Below, one piece after another: positions 25,338-37,979 of a DNA stretch of 64,000 nt. Source of the DNA: Carallia brachiata (lineage: Eukaryota; Streptophyta; Magnoliopsida; Malpighiales; Rhizophoraceae); the NCBI GenBank assembly GCA_021464245.1, contig JADCRB010000017.1, positions 593,427-657,426 on the forward strand, read 5' to 3'. Each line of letters starts with the position of its first letter. Position 1 is the stretch's first letter. The notes under the pieces were generated by a model. The model did no database searches. It saw nothing but the letters and a program-made list of their open reading frames with translations, and had not been told where the DNA came from. A program made the translations under genes and the position numbers.

Positions 25338-27310
25338 ATGATGAAAGAAGCCTCAATGAAGGCGAAACCTTCGAAGGGTGTTCCTTCTAATAGCGTTGGT
25401 GTTGTTGTTGCCTACAACCAGCCAAAATGCCTACTCCATGATGTTGTTTCTCAGATGACTGATACTCTATTTGAGCACATAGAGACGTGTTTTCCACCTG
25501 AGTACCAGTTGCGTCTGGCAACAGCATTGAAAGGTGTTGTTATCCCTCGGATGGTTATTTCTCTTTTTATTATGCTTGTTGATGTTAGGCGTTCATTTTC
25601 CTCTCTCAAATGTCATGTTGGGATTCTTTCGCTATCACCAATTGTCCTTAGCTCAGAAGGGTCCCAACTTCTAGCGACGTTTGCTGGGTTAAAATTATTT
25701 TCCAACGGCCCTAGTTGAGGTTGACCATCAATGTCTTGTGTACACTTTCAACATAAAGGCAATTGGCACAACTTATATAATTTTTTTGAGGAGTTGGGCC
25801 CCAAGCGAGCTTAGTGAAGACTCCAAGAGAGGCATGATTACAAGAAGCATTTTTTTTTGTTCGTCTTCACAAACCTCTTAACCTTCTTACTGAATTTGTT
25901 TTGTTGTTGAGGCTATTACATTATGAAAATCTGACTTGTCTCCTCAATAAAAGGAAACTTCTGATAAGTTGAGGGATTTAGACTATTTTCTTGAGGGTAA
26001 GGAACGTGGCGGCAATATGCTTATCTACCTTTGTATCTCAATTTTGCGGCACTTGAGGTCAAGAGGCAAGAGAAGCGTTAAAAGAACTGAGAGGCTACAT
26101 AGAAGTTTGGAAAGAAAGGTCAGAAGCAAAAGGCTAGTACGGGGCCTCTTTCTAGCGTCCTACTAGACTCGATCTTGTTTAAGGAAGAGGATGAGGAGGA
26201 GTCCAAAGAGCCCCTCATATAGAAGAGAAGTAGGACCATTGCTGAGGGGTCTGGTGTTGTTCGAGCTATTACTGCTAAGGAGATTGTTGTACTACTTCCT
26301 CAAGGGTTTATAGGCGCGCTCATCAAGCATGCTAATCATAGCAAGGAGATTGTGGAGGATCCTCCATTAGAGTTGGCTGACACTTCTACTGAGCAAGCTT
26401 CCTATGGTGAGGAGGTTGTTGGGTCATCTCCACCTAAGTCAAGTTTCCTCATAAGGGCTATCCAAGGAAGAAGAATCCTTTGCTACGGTATAATATTGTT
26501 AAAATGATGCTCGCGCTACAGGTCAATAGTCTATCTCATTTGGCTAGTGATCTTATTTCAAAAGCATGGATCACAGGTCGGGACCAAAGAGCCATTATTT
26601 GTTTAGTCCACTACCCCATAATTCACAATACTCTTTGAGGAGGGACATGTCATGATGTTATGGCTCTTTATGAGGGGTTGGCAGCACTGAACACGTGTGC
26701 TTGTAGGGGTAGACTACATGTGGAATCTAGATGACCATTTGACCTCTTTTGTCCTTAAAAAGAAGAAGTAGAAGGGATTGTTGCTTCGCTAAAGAGCTAA
26801 CTGAGCACTCTCAAGGGTCCACCAGGAGAGAGTTCTCAGGCTGCATTTCGAGCTGATGATATGACTGAGATGGAGGGTCTCTGTGCTGAGATTACTCATT
26901 TTATAAGGGAGAGACCTAGTGTGGAACTCGTCACGTTAGAGTTACAGGAGAGCTTGCTAAGGCCTAATATGTTCTAAAGTCTCGAGATAAAGAGGTTGCA
27001 TAACTTCAATGTGATTTAGCCAAAACAAGATCCATTTTTGAGTCTTGGGGACAAAGAGGTTTCAAGTCTTTAGTGCGAGCTATCCAAAGCAAGATCTATT
27101 GGAGAGTCTGAAGGCAAGGAGATTGACAGATTAACTACAAAAGTAGGTTCCCTAGAATCTGCACTTGTCAAGAATAAGTCAACCATGGTAGCTCAAGGAG
27201 AGCTTGAGAAGGAAGTTCAAGACACTGAGGAATGGGCTATAAGAGGAGTGCTACAGGCATTTCAAGCTATACTTCACAGTATAATAGATAAGAGCTGCAA
27301 GCATAGGTAC
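25338..27310 (+). pseudogene. Gypsy-type transposon protein remnant, copy 1
   Basis: Starts at ATG 25338 with a basic segment, then FPPEYQLRLATALKG. After a frame change near 25588 it reads GVHFPLSNVMLGFFRYHQLS, then LAQKGPNF and R-L-L-G. This resembles the plant 'putative gypsy type transposon' domain, in which a (L/V)RFPL...F...L.P.QL.PN.WR pattern is typical. TAG interrupts it at the WR position. Beyond it, 25960-27300 has charged Lys/Glu/Ser-rich and coiled-coil-like fragments (for example ELEKEVQDTEEWA near 27200) split over frames, as in the C-terminal half of such proteins. No reverse transcriptase was seen. Identification rests on motif memory only. Confidence 0.5.
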
Positions 27311-27899
27311 TAGGAGGGTGTTTGGGATCCCTTGCAATTATGCTCGCACTGTGACTTCTCTTCCTCGCCTTTTGATGAGAAGGATTGCTCGAAGTGGTTT
27401 ACCTCACCTACTGATTCTTTGTAATAGCTTCTCTTATAGGCCCTGTAATAAACTTTTCATAATAATAAAACTTATGTTATTATTTCTTACTTCTGACTTT
27501 TCTCTCTTTATTTGCCTTCTTCTATCTCCCTACAATCGCATGCTCTATGAGCTGTCATCCTTTGACGAGTGTTGAGAGAGGGCGTTTGAGTGAGATCATG
27601 GTTTTAAGATCGTGGGAAAGTGGCTCTTGTTAGTTCAGGTTCATTTCTAAAAGTGAGAAGTTGAAGTGACCCCCCTTTTAAAAATGGGTCGTTAGATCTT
27701 GCCACGTGTACCATTATTATTTGAGAATAAACTATTTTCAAAATTATGACTTTGAATTTAAAGAAATGAGATGGTTATCTCGGAGGCAGCTTATAAAGAT
27801 TGAGGCTCGCATTTTTTCTCCTTTTGCTGATTTTTTTTATTCCTAAATTTATGACTTTTAGAGTTTTCTTTTGCGAATTTTGGAACACCCGTTAGTCAA

Positions 27900-29960
27900 A
27901 GAAAATGTCTGAGAGTTCAGAAATGCACTAGCTTCGGCGCAAGTCCCTCATTCTTCCAAAAATCCTCGAGGAGATGATGTCTCACAAGATGGTGGAGTTT
28001 CCTCTCGCGGTTTTTTGGTTCGTAGTTTTATATGTCGAACTCTCATTTATTACGTCATATTAGTTGCACTGAAGGCCCAATTTCCTCCAAGTTAAACAGT
28101 AAGTTTGTTGTGTTTGAACTTAGACAAAGATTCCACATCCTTCAAAGATATACCCTAATTGTTCCTTCCCTCACACAAAGGGCTTGTTGCCCTCTATAAG
28201 GGTATGTAACCTTCCTTGTAGAACATTTTATGCTAGATTGTGCCTCACAATGTTCCAAGGAGTCTAAGAGTTTTTTGAAGTTTTTGGGATTGCTCCCTAT
28301 CAACTTGTTCTCGAAGGCAGTTAGTATGCTTGATATCGTTAATTATACGTACAAGGTTGAGGTTGAATAGGAAAGTCCTTAGCCATTGTTTTCCAATACA
28401 AGTAACCTTTTATTTCAGGGATTGGCCTCTTTAACGTAACCTTTAGTGGTGAGTTCGCATCAAATCTTAGGGTGTGGGAGGAAGAGGACCCTGTATTGTT
28501 ACCTTTTAATTCAAAAACTATTTTTTTCTCACATCCTAAAGGATGAAATAGTGAAATTCCCTAAAGTTTGAAATCTTCATACTTGTTTGGGCAACATCCA
28601 TTACCTACCCTTGGGACAAGAGAATAGACATGGATAGACTTCATTTCAAAGCTGGAGCTTTATAGAGATCTTCCTCTGCTTAAGGGTCATCTTTGGATGT
28701 CTTCTGATTTTGCTACTAAGGAAGGCTTGATCGATTGTCAGGTTATTGCTCCAGCAAAGGAAGGCGGGCCTTGGCTGCTTGCAACCTTTCGGTTGGGAAA
28801 AGAGTATTTGAGACTTTTGAGGCCTGACACACACTTTGCTGATCTGAATAAGGAGGTAGATGTGCAAAATTTTGATTCTTTTGGTTTATAGGGTGCCAAA
28901 GGCTTTGAGCCCCTGTCTAATTCTGATCTAGGTGAAACGATTTTTACAATTATACTATCTTATTATGATTTTGGGTAATGACACTCGAGTTTATTTTTTT
29001 TCTTAATTTTTGTGTAGGAGCTACGGTGTAAGTACTCCATGTACCAACAATGTGTGGGTTGACTTATATGATCGAGCTTTCTCTTTGAATGCCATCGCCA
29101 ACCAGTCCTCTGTTGGTTAGTTTCCCTCTGTTGATGTCTAGTGCTTCTACTTCTCAAGCCCTTAAACCTATTGGAGAAGTTGTACTAAGAGAGCTGCTTC
29201 ACTTGGCATTAACATGCCTTCTCGAGGTAAGACTGGTGTGGTGCCATTGTAGGCCTCGTTGACTATTGTGGCCTCTGGTCAATCTCATAGTACCCCACAT
29301 CAAGTTCTTCTAGTAATTGCATAGGGAGAGCCTTGGTCAGGTCAGAGGAATTCCTCCGCTTGCCCTTAGAGAGGTTGGTTCTGATCTAAGAGTGGCACTA
29401 GAAAAGACCTCGATTGTCACTAATTTCATTCTCTTCAAAACCAATTTGGAGTCGCTCAGGGTATATGGGTTCTGCCATTATTGATTCCACCTTTTCTTGA
29501 AGGTCTGAAGTTCCTTCTTTCAACTAGCTTAATAATCAAGCAAGGGGAGTGAACTTGCCTACTCCTTGCAACAAGGCTGGGAAATAAAAGGAAGCTTACT
29601 ATTGACCTTGATAGTCAGGTGTTTGCATACCTTCAGTTGATCACTCTTTACACGGAAATTGAACGTTTGTGTGGGGATGGAGATAATTTCAAAAAATTTA
29701 TTGGAGCTTTGGAAAATAAGTTAAACGAAGCTACCTAAAGTCACAAGCAGGTTGTGGACAAGCTGACTGTTGTTTAAGAGGGAAATCTGCAGCTGGAGTT
29801 CCAAGTTCATGAGGTGGAGGAGACTCTAAGGGATGAGCGTCAATCTGACATAGACTTCAAGGATTTTGTGACTGAGAGTATTCCAAGCTAGTCACATAGA
29901 TCAAGGTGTCCCGAAAGAAGCTCAAACAGCTGGAATCGAGATAGGAGAGCCAAGGATTGG
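27900..29960 (+). pseudogene. Gypsy-type transposon protein remnant, copy 2
   Basis: A second copy of the same protein layout. Near 28130-28320 one frame reads FPHTKGLLPSIRVCNLP and another FFEVFGIAPYQLVLEGS, corresponding to the F..LGI.P.QL.PN part of the domain. A further conserved-looking block (28640-28890) has KEGGPWLLATFRLGKEYL. At 29600-29900 there is a heptad-like charged region, with ENKLNEAT, QVVDKLTVV and HEVEETLRDERQ in one frame interrupted by stops. The copy is more damaged than copy 1. The two lie head-to-tail and could be a tandem duplication or two insertions. Confidence 0.45.
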
Positions 29961-30049
29961 ACCCATTTTCACCAATTGGGCCTATTTTGAGTGCCTAATT
30001 GGAGCTCGAGATCTTTAATGAAAACTATGGTCTGTCCTTGTATTGGAGC

Positions 30050-30975
30050 ACTTTGTGTTGGAATTTCCTAAGTTAAGGAACAACATGCGCAATGCATTAA
30101 AAACAACAAAGACTGTAAAAGATATTGTATGGAATGCAGCTCGAGCTTATACCGAAGTTCAGTTTGAGAGACACATGACACAACTGAAAGAGATTCACAT
30201 GAAGCATATCAATGGATGAGAAGATACCAACCAGGCTATGGTGCAAGCATAAACAAGATCCAAGGGTAAAATGTGATAGCCTCCTTAACAATATGGCTGA
30301 GACTTTTAATGAATACATCAAAGAAGGTAGAAACAAACTTGTGCTGACAATGCTAGAGAAATAAGAAAACTATCATGAAGAGATTATATGCTAAAAGCGA
30401 AGGCATGCAACAATACAAGGGTCATCTTCCTCCAAGGATACAAAACAAATTGGAAAAGATAAAAGGTGTGAGCAATAGTTGTATTGCATATTTTGGAGGA
30501 AACAGGTCATTTGAGGTTGTTCATTTTTGGGGTGGGCAGAATATTGTTGATTTAAGCAAAAGAACTTGCTCGTGCCAACAGTGAGATCACACTGGAATTC
30601 CAAGTCAACATGTCGTGGCTGCAATTCTTAAGGGTAGAAGAAGACCTGAAGACTTTGTTGACAATATATACAGTGTGAAAACCTATCTTATGGCTTATGA
30701 AAAAAATATTTTGCCAGTGCCTAGAGAGCAATACTAGCCACAAGTGACAAATTGTGACCTAGTGTTGCCACCATTGATTAAGAAAAGAGTTGGTAGGCCC
30801 AAAAAAGTAAGGAAGCGAGAGGCAGGTGAAGCTGTCAATCCTTACAAACTACAAAAAAGGACTTCAAGTTACGTGCAGCAAATGTAGACAATTTGGCCAC
30901 AATCAAAGAACTTGCAAATCTGAAATTGATGTCAGGGTACCAAAAAAAGCATTAAGCTCAATTTATTGAATATAT
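30050..30975 (+). pseudogene. MuDR-type transposase C-terminal half, frameshifted
   Basis: MuDR transposases move Mutator-like elements. The readable pieces are NALKTTKTVKDIVWNAARA (about 30090-30145); DPRVKCDSLLNNMAETFNEY (from 30258) and LTMLE; MKRLYAKSEGMQQYKGHLPP (from 30375); the SWIM finger TCSCQQ...TGIPSQH (30564-30611); PPLIKKRVGRPKKVRKR (about 30770); and a zinc knuckle CSKC....H....C (30874-30915). Frames shift between 30145 and 30258 and again near 30365. A TGA (30582-30584) sits where Trp is usual, and the second SWIM Cys is Ser (AGT at 30603-30605). The CCHC knuckle is intact. The N-terminal catalytic region is missing, probably because the gypsy-type remnants or a deletion replaced it. 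Confidence 0.82.
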
Positions 30976-33900
30976 TTCTTATGCCATTAGAAAATCTGAC
31001 TTTTTTTTTTCCTTTTGAATTGCAGGTACCAAATGGGATCCGACATTCTCAAGCAACCTCTCGGCCAAGTGAACTAGAATGAAAGGCTCTATGTCGATGG
31101 TCAATTAATGGGGGACAAAAATTATGATTCAGTGGAAGCCATAGAACAAATAGCTTTATGTAGTTTTTTTCTGTTCAAGTCCAGTAAGACTAGTTACAGG
31201 CTTGTTATTGCCAGTATACTATAGTAGTAGGTTTTTTTCTTTTTTTGTTGAGAAGACTAGTTGCAACAAGTTTTGATGTGGCTAGTAAAATCTATAGTTG
31301 TTTTTCTCTTACCAGTAGGCCTCTTTATGCAGTATATTGCTTTTTGTCTATCACTGCGTGTTATTTAAAGCTTTGAAATGGAATATGACATTTCGTTTGT
31401 GTATTGTTTTGTGTACCCAGTATTTTTTTTTTTGTGCTTCACTAATTAGCTAGGGGCTTGAAACTGTTCTGGTTTACAGATTAGGCAATCCGGAGATGTG
31501 AAAGGAAGAATTACAAGGCGGACTTGTTGGGGTGGTTGAGAAGTTGATTGTTTTGTTATTAAAGCCTTCATGGCCGCCTATGAATATAAAATACGAAGCA
31601 CCAAGCCGTAGATGTGGAAGATAAAAGGATAAAATGGAATTTTATGTTTTTTTTAGAAATAATTCTCAATAAAAAAAAAGACACTGTTAATGTTGATAGA
31701 GAGGGGGTTTGATTGCCAAATTTATAAACTATAGGTATTTTATAATGGAAATTGAAACCACAAGGGGTTGGATGCAAAAGAAAGAAACCACAAGGGGGTC
31801 TAGTGCATTTTACCCTAAAAGATATAAAATAGCCAACCGAAGTAAATTCCGCTAAAATTCATTTACATAAGTAAACTTGAAATTGTTTTATGTAAAACCT
31901 ATCAATCTCCTTGCATTCATTGACAAAGCCATCGAGGGTTTTATTAAAAAGTCCTATAATCGTCTAGAGCTCTAGTGCGAGCTTACTTATCAAGAAATCA
32001 GGCTAGCGCACGATGATGCCATCAGCCATCAATAAAGAATATGAGAAGGAAGCAAAAAACATTATCATTGGCAGGTTCTAGTGCGGGTAAAAGGACTTTG
32101 AGAATCTAAAAGCGTCTAAAGTCTAGCCCATGACATCTTAAACATCACATCTCTCATTAGGCTACATATATCACACGGACATAGAATTCTAGCAACGTCC
32201 CACTATTATATGTTTAGTGTATCATTTGAGCTGAAATTCCAGATTATGTATATTACATCATTTGGAGTTGTATTTCAACTATTGCTTCCAATTGCGTCCC
32301 ACCCCAAAAAACCTTAAAGTGTGGTATTTGTATACATGAAAAAAAAAAAAAAAAAAAGGAATGTAGCATTTCAAAAACCAAACTAGCCTTAAATATCAAG
32401 GCCTCATCTTCTTTCAAATGGATAGGTAAAGAAACATAATAGATTGGCAACCCAAAAAAGAAAATTTTCTTTCTTTATCATTTTCTCTCTAAAAAAACTA
32501 TAAATATGCCATGCATCTGGCCATTGAAGCCATCTGAGTAAAGGAAAAAGTCATTGGCTAAAGGAAAAACGTACATGGCTAGAGGATAAGTTGTTAGAGA
32601 AGTGTCTGTAATGCAATAATTATTGTAATTTATGCAACAGGAAAAATAATAATTTTTTCTGTTCTTTTTTGTTGCATATTTTAATTTATATGATTGCAGA
32701 AAGTTTTAAACTCATTACATTGTAGACATTTCTTTGGATGATTTTATCTAGCCATGTAATGGAAACTTTTATTAAATTCATTTCGCAACTTTTGTCTTTG
32801 CAACTTTTATAAATTTCATAGCTCTTTAAATTAGTACTTAAAAGGAGTTTGCTCCTTAATTGGCACTAAATTAAATCTTATGAATCAAAGACTAGTACTT
32901 AGAATTTACGGAGCCTTAAATTGAATCTAAATTGAATCAATAGCTCTTAAAGTATTAAATTTACATAGCCTTAAATATGTAGAATGAAGTTGAATTTGCA
33001 CACATTGTAATAAAATTTCAAATCAAAATTAGTAGTAGAAGGATTATATTGTTCAGTGGCCACTAATGTAAATCTTATAAATTGGAAATGTAAGTAGTAA
33101 TTTGAGCTCAAATGCAAGATCAAGTTAACAATTCGAAGATACAAATTTGTGCGTGGAGATGAAATAGTTTGCGTTCAAAAGCTCCATCTTTTTTTCTTTC
33201 TCTTATTTATTGGAACTATAATCAAAAGTTATTGCGTGATCAAATTCACTAAGCAGTCTAGTACAATCAATCATATACTAAGTTAATTAGACACAATATT
33301 TTGAACGCTGGACCAGACTGACCGGTGTTGTTGAAAAAATTTAAAAAGTAATTGATGGTTTAGCCCAATTGGAAAAAGTTTGGTAACCCTTTAAAATGTT
33401 TCAATTTTTGTTCGGATATGTTTGAAAAGAACAATAAACTGTCAACATTTTATAACTGTCATAGTAAAAAAACGTAACAAAAAATGAAGTGCTAATTTAT
33501 GTCTTAATTTTTTGTTGCTCTTTTCATCAATAAAGTTACAACAATTTAATAATTAGTTGCTCTTTGTATACATATCGGGACAAATCCTGGAGACAAAATC
33601 CTAGAGTTCCTAAACCAATCCTAGCCCAATTATGCGAAAAAAAAAACCGGTGTCAATGTACTAACTTAACAATTGGAAAACTGGCCAATTTGATCAGAAA
33701 CCGATAAACCGAAAAATTGAAATAAAAATTGGAAGATGATGAGTCTTAAACCCAAAGAATAAAAGAAGCTTAAGAGGCTGATCAAAACGTTTTGGGTTTC
33801 CAAAAGAGCTTAAATTAATCAGCACATTAAAAACTGCATTAATTTTTATAATCAATTTTGAAACTCAAAAATATTGGAGCCTAAGCCAGCCAGCACACTT

Positions 33901-34568
33901 GCAAAATTGAATGTGGCATTTCTTTTCTTTTTCTTTTTGAAAATTAGTAACCTGTAAAAATTATCTCTCATATATATTGAACTTATTGTTGTCCTTTAAA
34001 TAAAAATGTATAAAATTATATATTACGTTATATTTTGTACTTATTCTTCTAATCTATAATATATTTCATATTAAAATATTTAATTTTACAGAAAATTATT
34101 CCTGAGTTACTTAAAAATAAAATACTTAAATTACAATGTGTATATATATATATATATATTAAAGATTTTTATATTTAAATTAAAAACTGGTTTAAATTTT
34201 AGTTAAACCCATTGAATTAGTTAAATATTGAATTGGTCAAAGTTTAAACCTATAACTTTTTCGGTTTAATGACTGATAAAATTTTAAAAACATTGACTAG
34301 ACATGAGAAACAATTTATCAAGTTGAATTTAATTTGTGAGGGATGTGTTCATTCCAAGATTGCGGTTCATTGTTCTTTTAGTAAGGTTAGTCATCGTTTA
34401 CCACATTCAAAACATTAGAACTCTGCCTCTAAATTGTAATTAGGCAATAACTTGTCAAATTAAAACCACATTATTGCTGCGTTTGTCTTCACTAACGAAA
34501 AAAACAAGTTCATATTTCAGGTGATACCATTGCTTATGCTCGAAAACATTAAAGTAAAACAATGTCTC
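30976..34568. other. Intergenic DNA after the MuDR remnant
   Basis: 30.98-31.8 kb is T-rich and looks like a transposon 3' UTR. It ends with two similar phrases, AAACCACAAGGGG at 31755 and 31788, the latter followed by TCTAGTGCATTTTACCC, a type of sequence often found at plant transposon ends. A (TA)n run is at 34141-34160. No gene was found. The - strand GA oxidase pseudogene begins at its right border. Confidence 0.35.
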
Positions 34569-34813
34569 TCATGGGAGAAACCTTGAGAGCCAGACTTTGT
34601 CACCAGTAGCCTTAACATCATTTTGTATTTGAAGTTTATAGTCTCTGAAACTAAACCTTATATATTTTGCCGGCTTGCTGCAGCTCTTGCCACTGCATCT
34701 AGCGAAGGGCAGTAGATATATGCCAAAGAATACCTTTGAGTCTTAGAAGGAGCAACCACTCGGTGTTTGATGCTCTTGTAAATTCCATTGCTCAAAGCCT
34801 GCACATATATAGA

Positions 34814-34886
34814 GCATATCCATTGGTATCAATATGGGATCTGATGGTCCGCCATTAACAGTGGTAGCAAAATGCATACAAAAGCA

Positions 34887-34960
<74 letters not shown>

Positions 34961-35037
34961 TGCATATCCATTCGCGTCAATATGGGATCTGATGGTCCGC
35001 CATTAACAATAGTAGCAAAATGCATGCAAAAGCATTA
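34814..35037. repeat. Duplicated ~77-bp segment flanking a CT/TA microsatellite in intron 2
   Basis: A segment starting GCATATCCATT at 34814 and ending AAAAGCATCATT near 34891 recurs at 34962-35037 with a few changes. The copies are 148 bp apart, and between them lie (CT)n at about 34891-34921 and (TA)n to about 34955. It sits in the second intron of the GA oxidase pseudogene, about 15 bp upstream of the exon 3 acceptor in the gene's direction. Confidence 0.85.
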
Positions 35038-35250
35038 TTTTTTTCTCGCTCACTTTTTTTTTGGTTACACAAGTTTTATGTCTCACAAAATCAATCTCAC
35101 TTAACTTGTTTTTTTTCAATGCTTTCCACTAAAATTTTTTATTTCTTTATATTTAACATTGAATTAATTTTTAAGAGAGTCCAATTATAAAATTCTACTA
35201 AGATTTGACGAGAATTGAGGGTTTTCCGAATTAAAAAGGTGGGAAAATAA

Positions 35251-35256
<6 letters not shown>

Positions 35257-35281
<25 letters not shown>

Positions 35282-35282
35282 A
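35257..35282. repeat. (TTA)n microsatellite in intron 2
   Basis: A short run of ATT/TTA triplets, AT-only, within the second intron of the GA oxidase pseudogene. Confidence 0.7.
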
Positions 35283-37246
35283 ACAATTTATTTTACGAAG
35301 GCCAAAGTTTCATTAATTGATTTCATGTTATATATCTGTAGTTAGGAAGCTTAAGCAGAAATCATCGACAAGCCATGGTAGAGTTAAAGGATGTGGATAC
35401 ATACCTGAAATAGGTCTCCAATGTTGACTATTAGAGCTTCTGAATTGGGATTGACATTACACCATCTCCCATGTTCATCAACTGCAATCCTCCAACTTTG
35501 TCTTGATACAAAATAGTGAGAAAATTACCATCAGTGTGTGGCATCAATCCAAAGACTTCAGAAGAGAACGGGCACGGTGGGTATCTATTCATGCGAAGAT
35601 AGCTGCTGCTTCGCGGACAATTTTCCAGCAAGTAAATGGGTTCAACACCCAAATTTTGGCCTAGTAGACCACCAGCGTTTGAGCCAGTCTAGCAGCTGCT
35701 ATTGCAAATAGTTGAATGACTGGCCTGAAGAATCAGAAGTGTTGATTAATAACAACACATTAGATTGTAAGTTCGCCGACACTAGTGTTACAAATAATGT
35801 GAAGGTTGACGCCGATATGAGCTTCCTAATAGACAAAATTAAATAAAACAAAAAAAAAAAAAAAAAACAGAACTGGGGATAGTAATTTCTAAGTGGCAGC
35901 CTCCTCAATATATAATGCCTATGATTTTAAGGGACCTGAAACGAAACAAGACGAAAGGGTCACACAAATGAATACTTGGTGATAAGTCTGCATGTAGTCA
36001 CACGTTATACTGTGCAAAATTCAGATTCAGTATGGACTGGGCTTTAGCATAGAGGAGACAATATAGGGCTATATGCTTAGCAGTCGTTTCTCCCATTGAA
36101 AAGATTAAATTAAGGACATCAAGAGGTATCTTTACTCTTTCTTCTCCATCTTTTAATGATAAAAAAAAAAAAAAAAATCTTTTGTGTTACCTTTTGACTT
36201 TCATCCTCCGGCCCTCTCTTCTCTTTTGATTGGGTTTATTATTTGAATTTCCAAGAAGATTTTGGTTCATGGGCAAAGTGGCCGCACTAGTGATTTGCAA
36301 TAATATAAGTACATATGCATTAAACGAATAATAAGGTTACATTAAATATAGTACAATATACATAGTGGAGTCAAGTGAATTTTTGTGTGCATTTAATCTG
36401 AATATATATTGTCCATAACATGGAGTAACTTCACACAAGTATTTATTATACATACATCAATCTTACTGCATAACATGAATGTTGCCACGCGCAATGTTTT
36501 CCCTTGGATGTAATAGTCCGTGTCTTCCTCATGCAAGCTACGATACAATATTAGTCCTTTCGGTCTCTATCTCATTTGCTTCCAGCGTGAATGTAATTAC
36601 CTGAAACAATTGAATTCATCGAGTGCTGAAATTTCTGTAAGAGTAACTTGGAAGGCCTCTGACCAGGATAACTGGCTGGGGCAAATAGCCATTGGGTTTC
36701 CCCAACCATAGCTATTGGCCAGAGGCAGAGTGGAATCGGGTCCAGCAGCTTTCTTGTTGAATGGCTGATGCCCTCCATCCATTGAGTTGGCATTGGATGC
36801 CCTCCAGGACCTCTGTGGGAACCCCATGCATGATTCACTACCTCAAAGAAACCCCGTTCACTCGCTGCTTGAACCATCTCTTTTATGCATTTCTCCGTGT
36901 TAAATTGTCCGTGAGATAACCGGTTTAGATCAATGAGGGGCAGCTTCCATTCTTCATCAACTGAGAGCAGAGATTGCTTCTTTGTTTCGAGGTTACAATA
37001 GAGGAGTTCTTCTAGATAAGGGTCCTGTAGGCATCTTCAAGTGGTGGGTCAATGTCCATTGCATGCAACAAGCTAGGAAGACTACTAATTAGATGACAGA
37101 GAGACAGAGTGGGGCAGAGAGATGGAGAATTATAGATAGTGCCAATTGCCACCCAACACAAATTATAAGGAGATGGGGGCTTAAAAAGAGCCCAACACCA
37201 CTATCATCTCTAAATGAACCGTAAAAGTACGTTTTGTGTGTCTTAA

Positions 37247-37955
37247 GGCCTGTTTAGCTTACTTATTAATTATTATTATTACTGTTATTAATTGTTGATT
37301 ACTGTTATTGTATATTACTGTTACTGATTACTGTTCCTGATTACTAAAATAAAATTATGATATTTGGTTAAATTGATATTTGTTGTTTGCTGTTCAAATT
37401 ATAAAATGACCATTTTTGTATATTATATTTTTTTTTCACTAACTTATTCTTTAAAGGAAAAGTTTATTCATTTTAATTGTTTATACGTTAGTGAATTTTG
37501 ACTGCATAATATAACTACGGTTTCAAAAAAAATAATTTACAACAAGTTCCAGTAAAAAACAATCAATAAATTTTTAAATAAAAAAACATAATTTCATGAA
37601 AAATTTTAAAAAATATGTTTAATAAAATTTCACATATAAACTAATATATTGTCTCATTTCTATTATTAATTATTAAGTATTATTTTTCTACAAATAAAAT
37701 AAAATAACTTAATTTATTAAAAAATTTAAAATATATATAAATTCAGTATTACAAATAAAAGTTAAAAAAAATATATTTTAATTTAAAAAATTTGTATCAG
37801 TAACTGAAAATTGCAAAAAGTAAGTAAAAAGTAAGCTTAACCTACTTTTTAAAATATCAACTGATTAGACTCTCTATCAACAATCAGTAACCTCTCCCAA
37901 TATTTTAACAAACGCTCATAGCAAATACACTCCGTAAAAAAATCCAAACACCCCC
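37247..37955 (-). mobile_element. MITE (Tourist-like), TTAA on both sides
   Basis: Left end GGCCTGTTTAGCTTAC and right end, read inverted, GGGGGTGTTTGGATTT are imperfect terminal inverted repeats. TTAA flanks the element at 37243-37246 and 37956-37959, consistent with a 3-4-bp target duplication as in PIF/Harbinger MITEs. The 709-bp interior is AT-rich and non-coding. Both ends resemble those of the element at 57.3-58.8 kb, placed in the opposite direction. Confidence 0.65.
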
Positions 37956-37965
37956 TTAATCAGTG

Positions 37966-37979
37966 GGGGGGGGGGGGAA
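37966..37979. repeat. Poly-G run
   Basis: About 13 consecutive G residues directly beside the MITE. Such runs are rare in this AT-rich DNA and its exact length may be uncertain. Confidence 0.8.

Larger units (their letters stand above)
34569..37059 (-). pseudogene. Gibberellin 2-beta-dioxygenase (GA2ox8-like) pseudogene, three exons
   Basis: GA 2-oxidases are cytosolic 2-oxoglutarate/Fe(II) dioxygenases that inactivate gibberellins. Exon 1 (37059-36601) starts MDIDPPLEDAYRTL and includes WKLPLIDLNRLSHG, SERGFFEVVNH and SYGWGNPMA...SQLSWSEAF. Exon 2 (35724-35405) has LGVEPIYLLENC, YLRMNRYPPCP and FGLMPHTDGNFLTIL, with the iron-binding His and Asp, then ALIVNIGDLFQ. Exon 3 (34798-34569) has KSIKHRVV with the third iron-binding His, QRYSLAY with the 2-oxoglutarate Arg and Ser, and a C-terminus ending VWLSRFLP. 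All four splice sites are canonical. The frame is broken about six times: near 37015; near 36828 by a doubled CATG; and near 36775, 35672, 35478 and 34688. A shortened product would lack the iron centre. The order and quality of the pieces match the C20-GA2ox8 group as I remember it. Confidence 0.88.

Noticed and set aside
31741..31815. Possible terminal inverted repeat of the MuDR element (AAACCACAAGGGG twice, then TGCATTTTACCC)
   Set aside because: No inverted partner was found upstream, so it stays only a note within the intergenic entry.
33300..34320. Possible MITE with ACCGG-rich edges
   Set aside because: I could not define matching terminal repeats or a target duplication.
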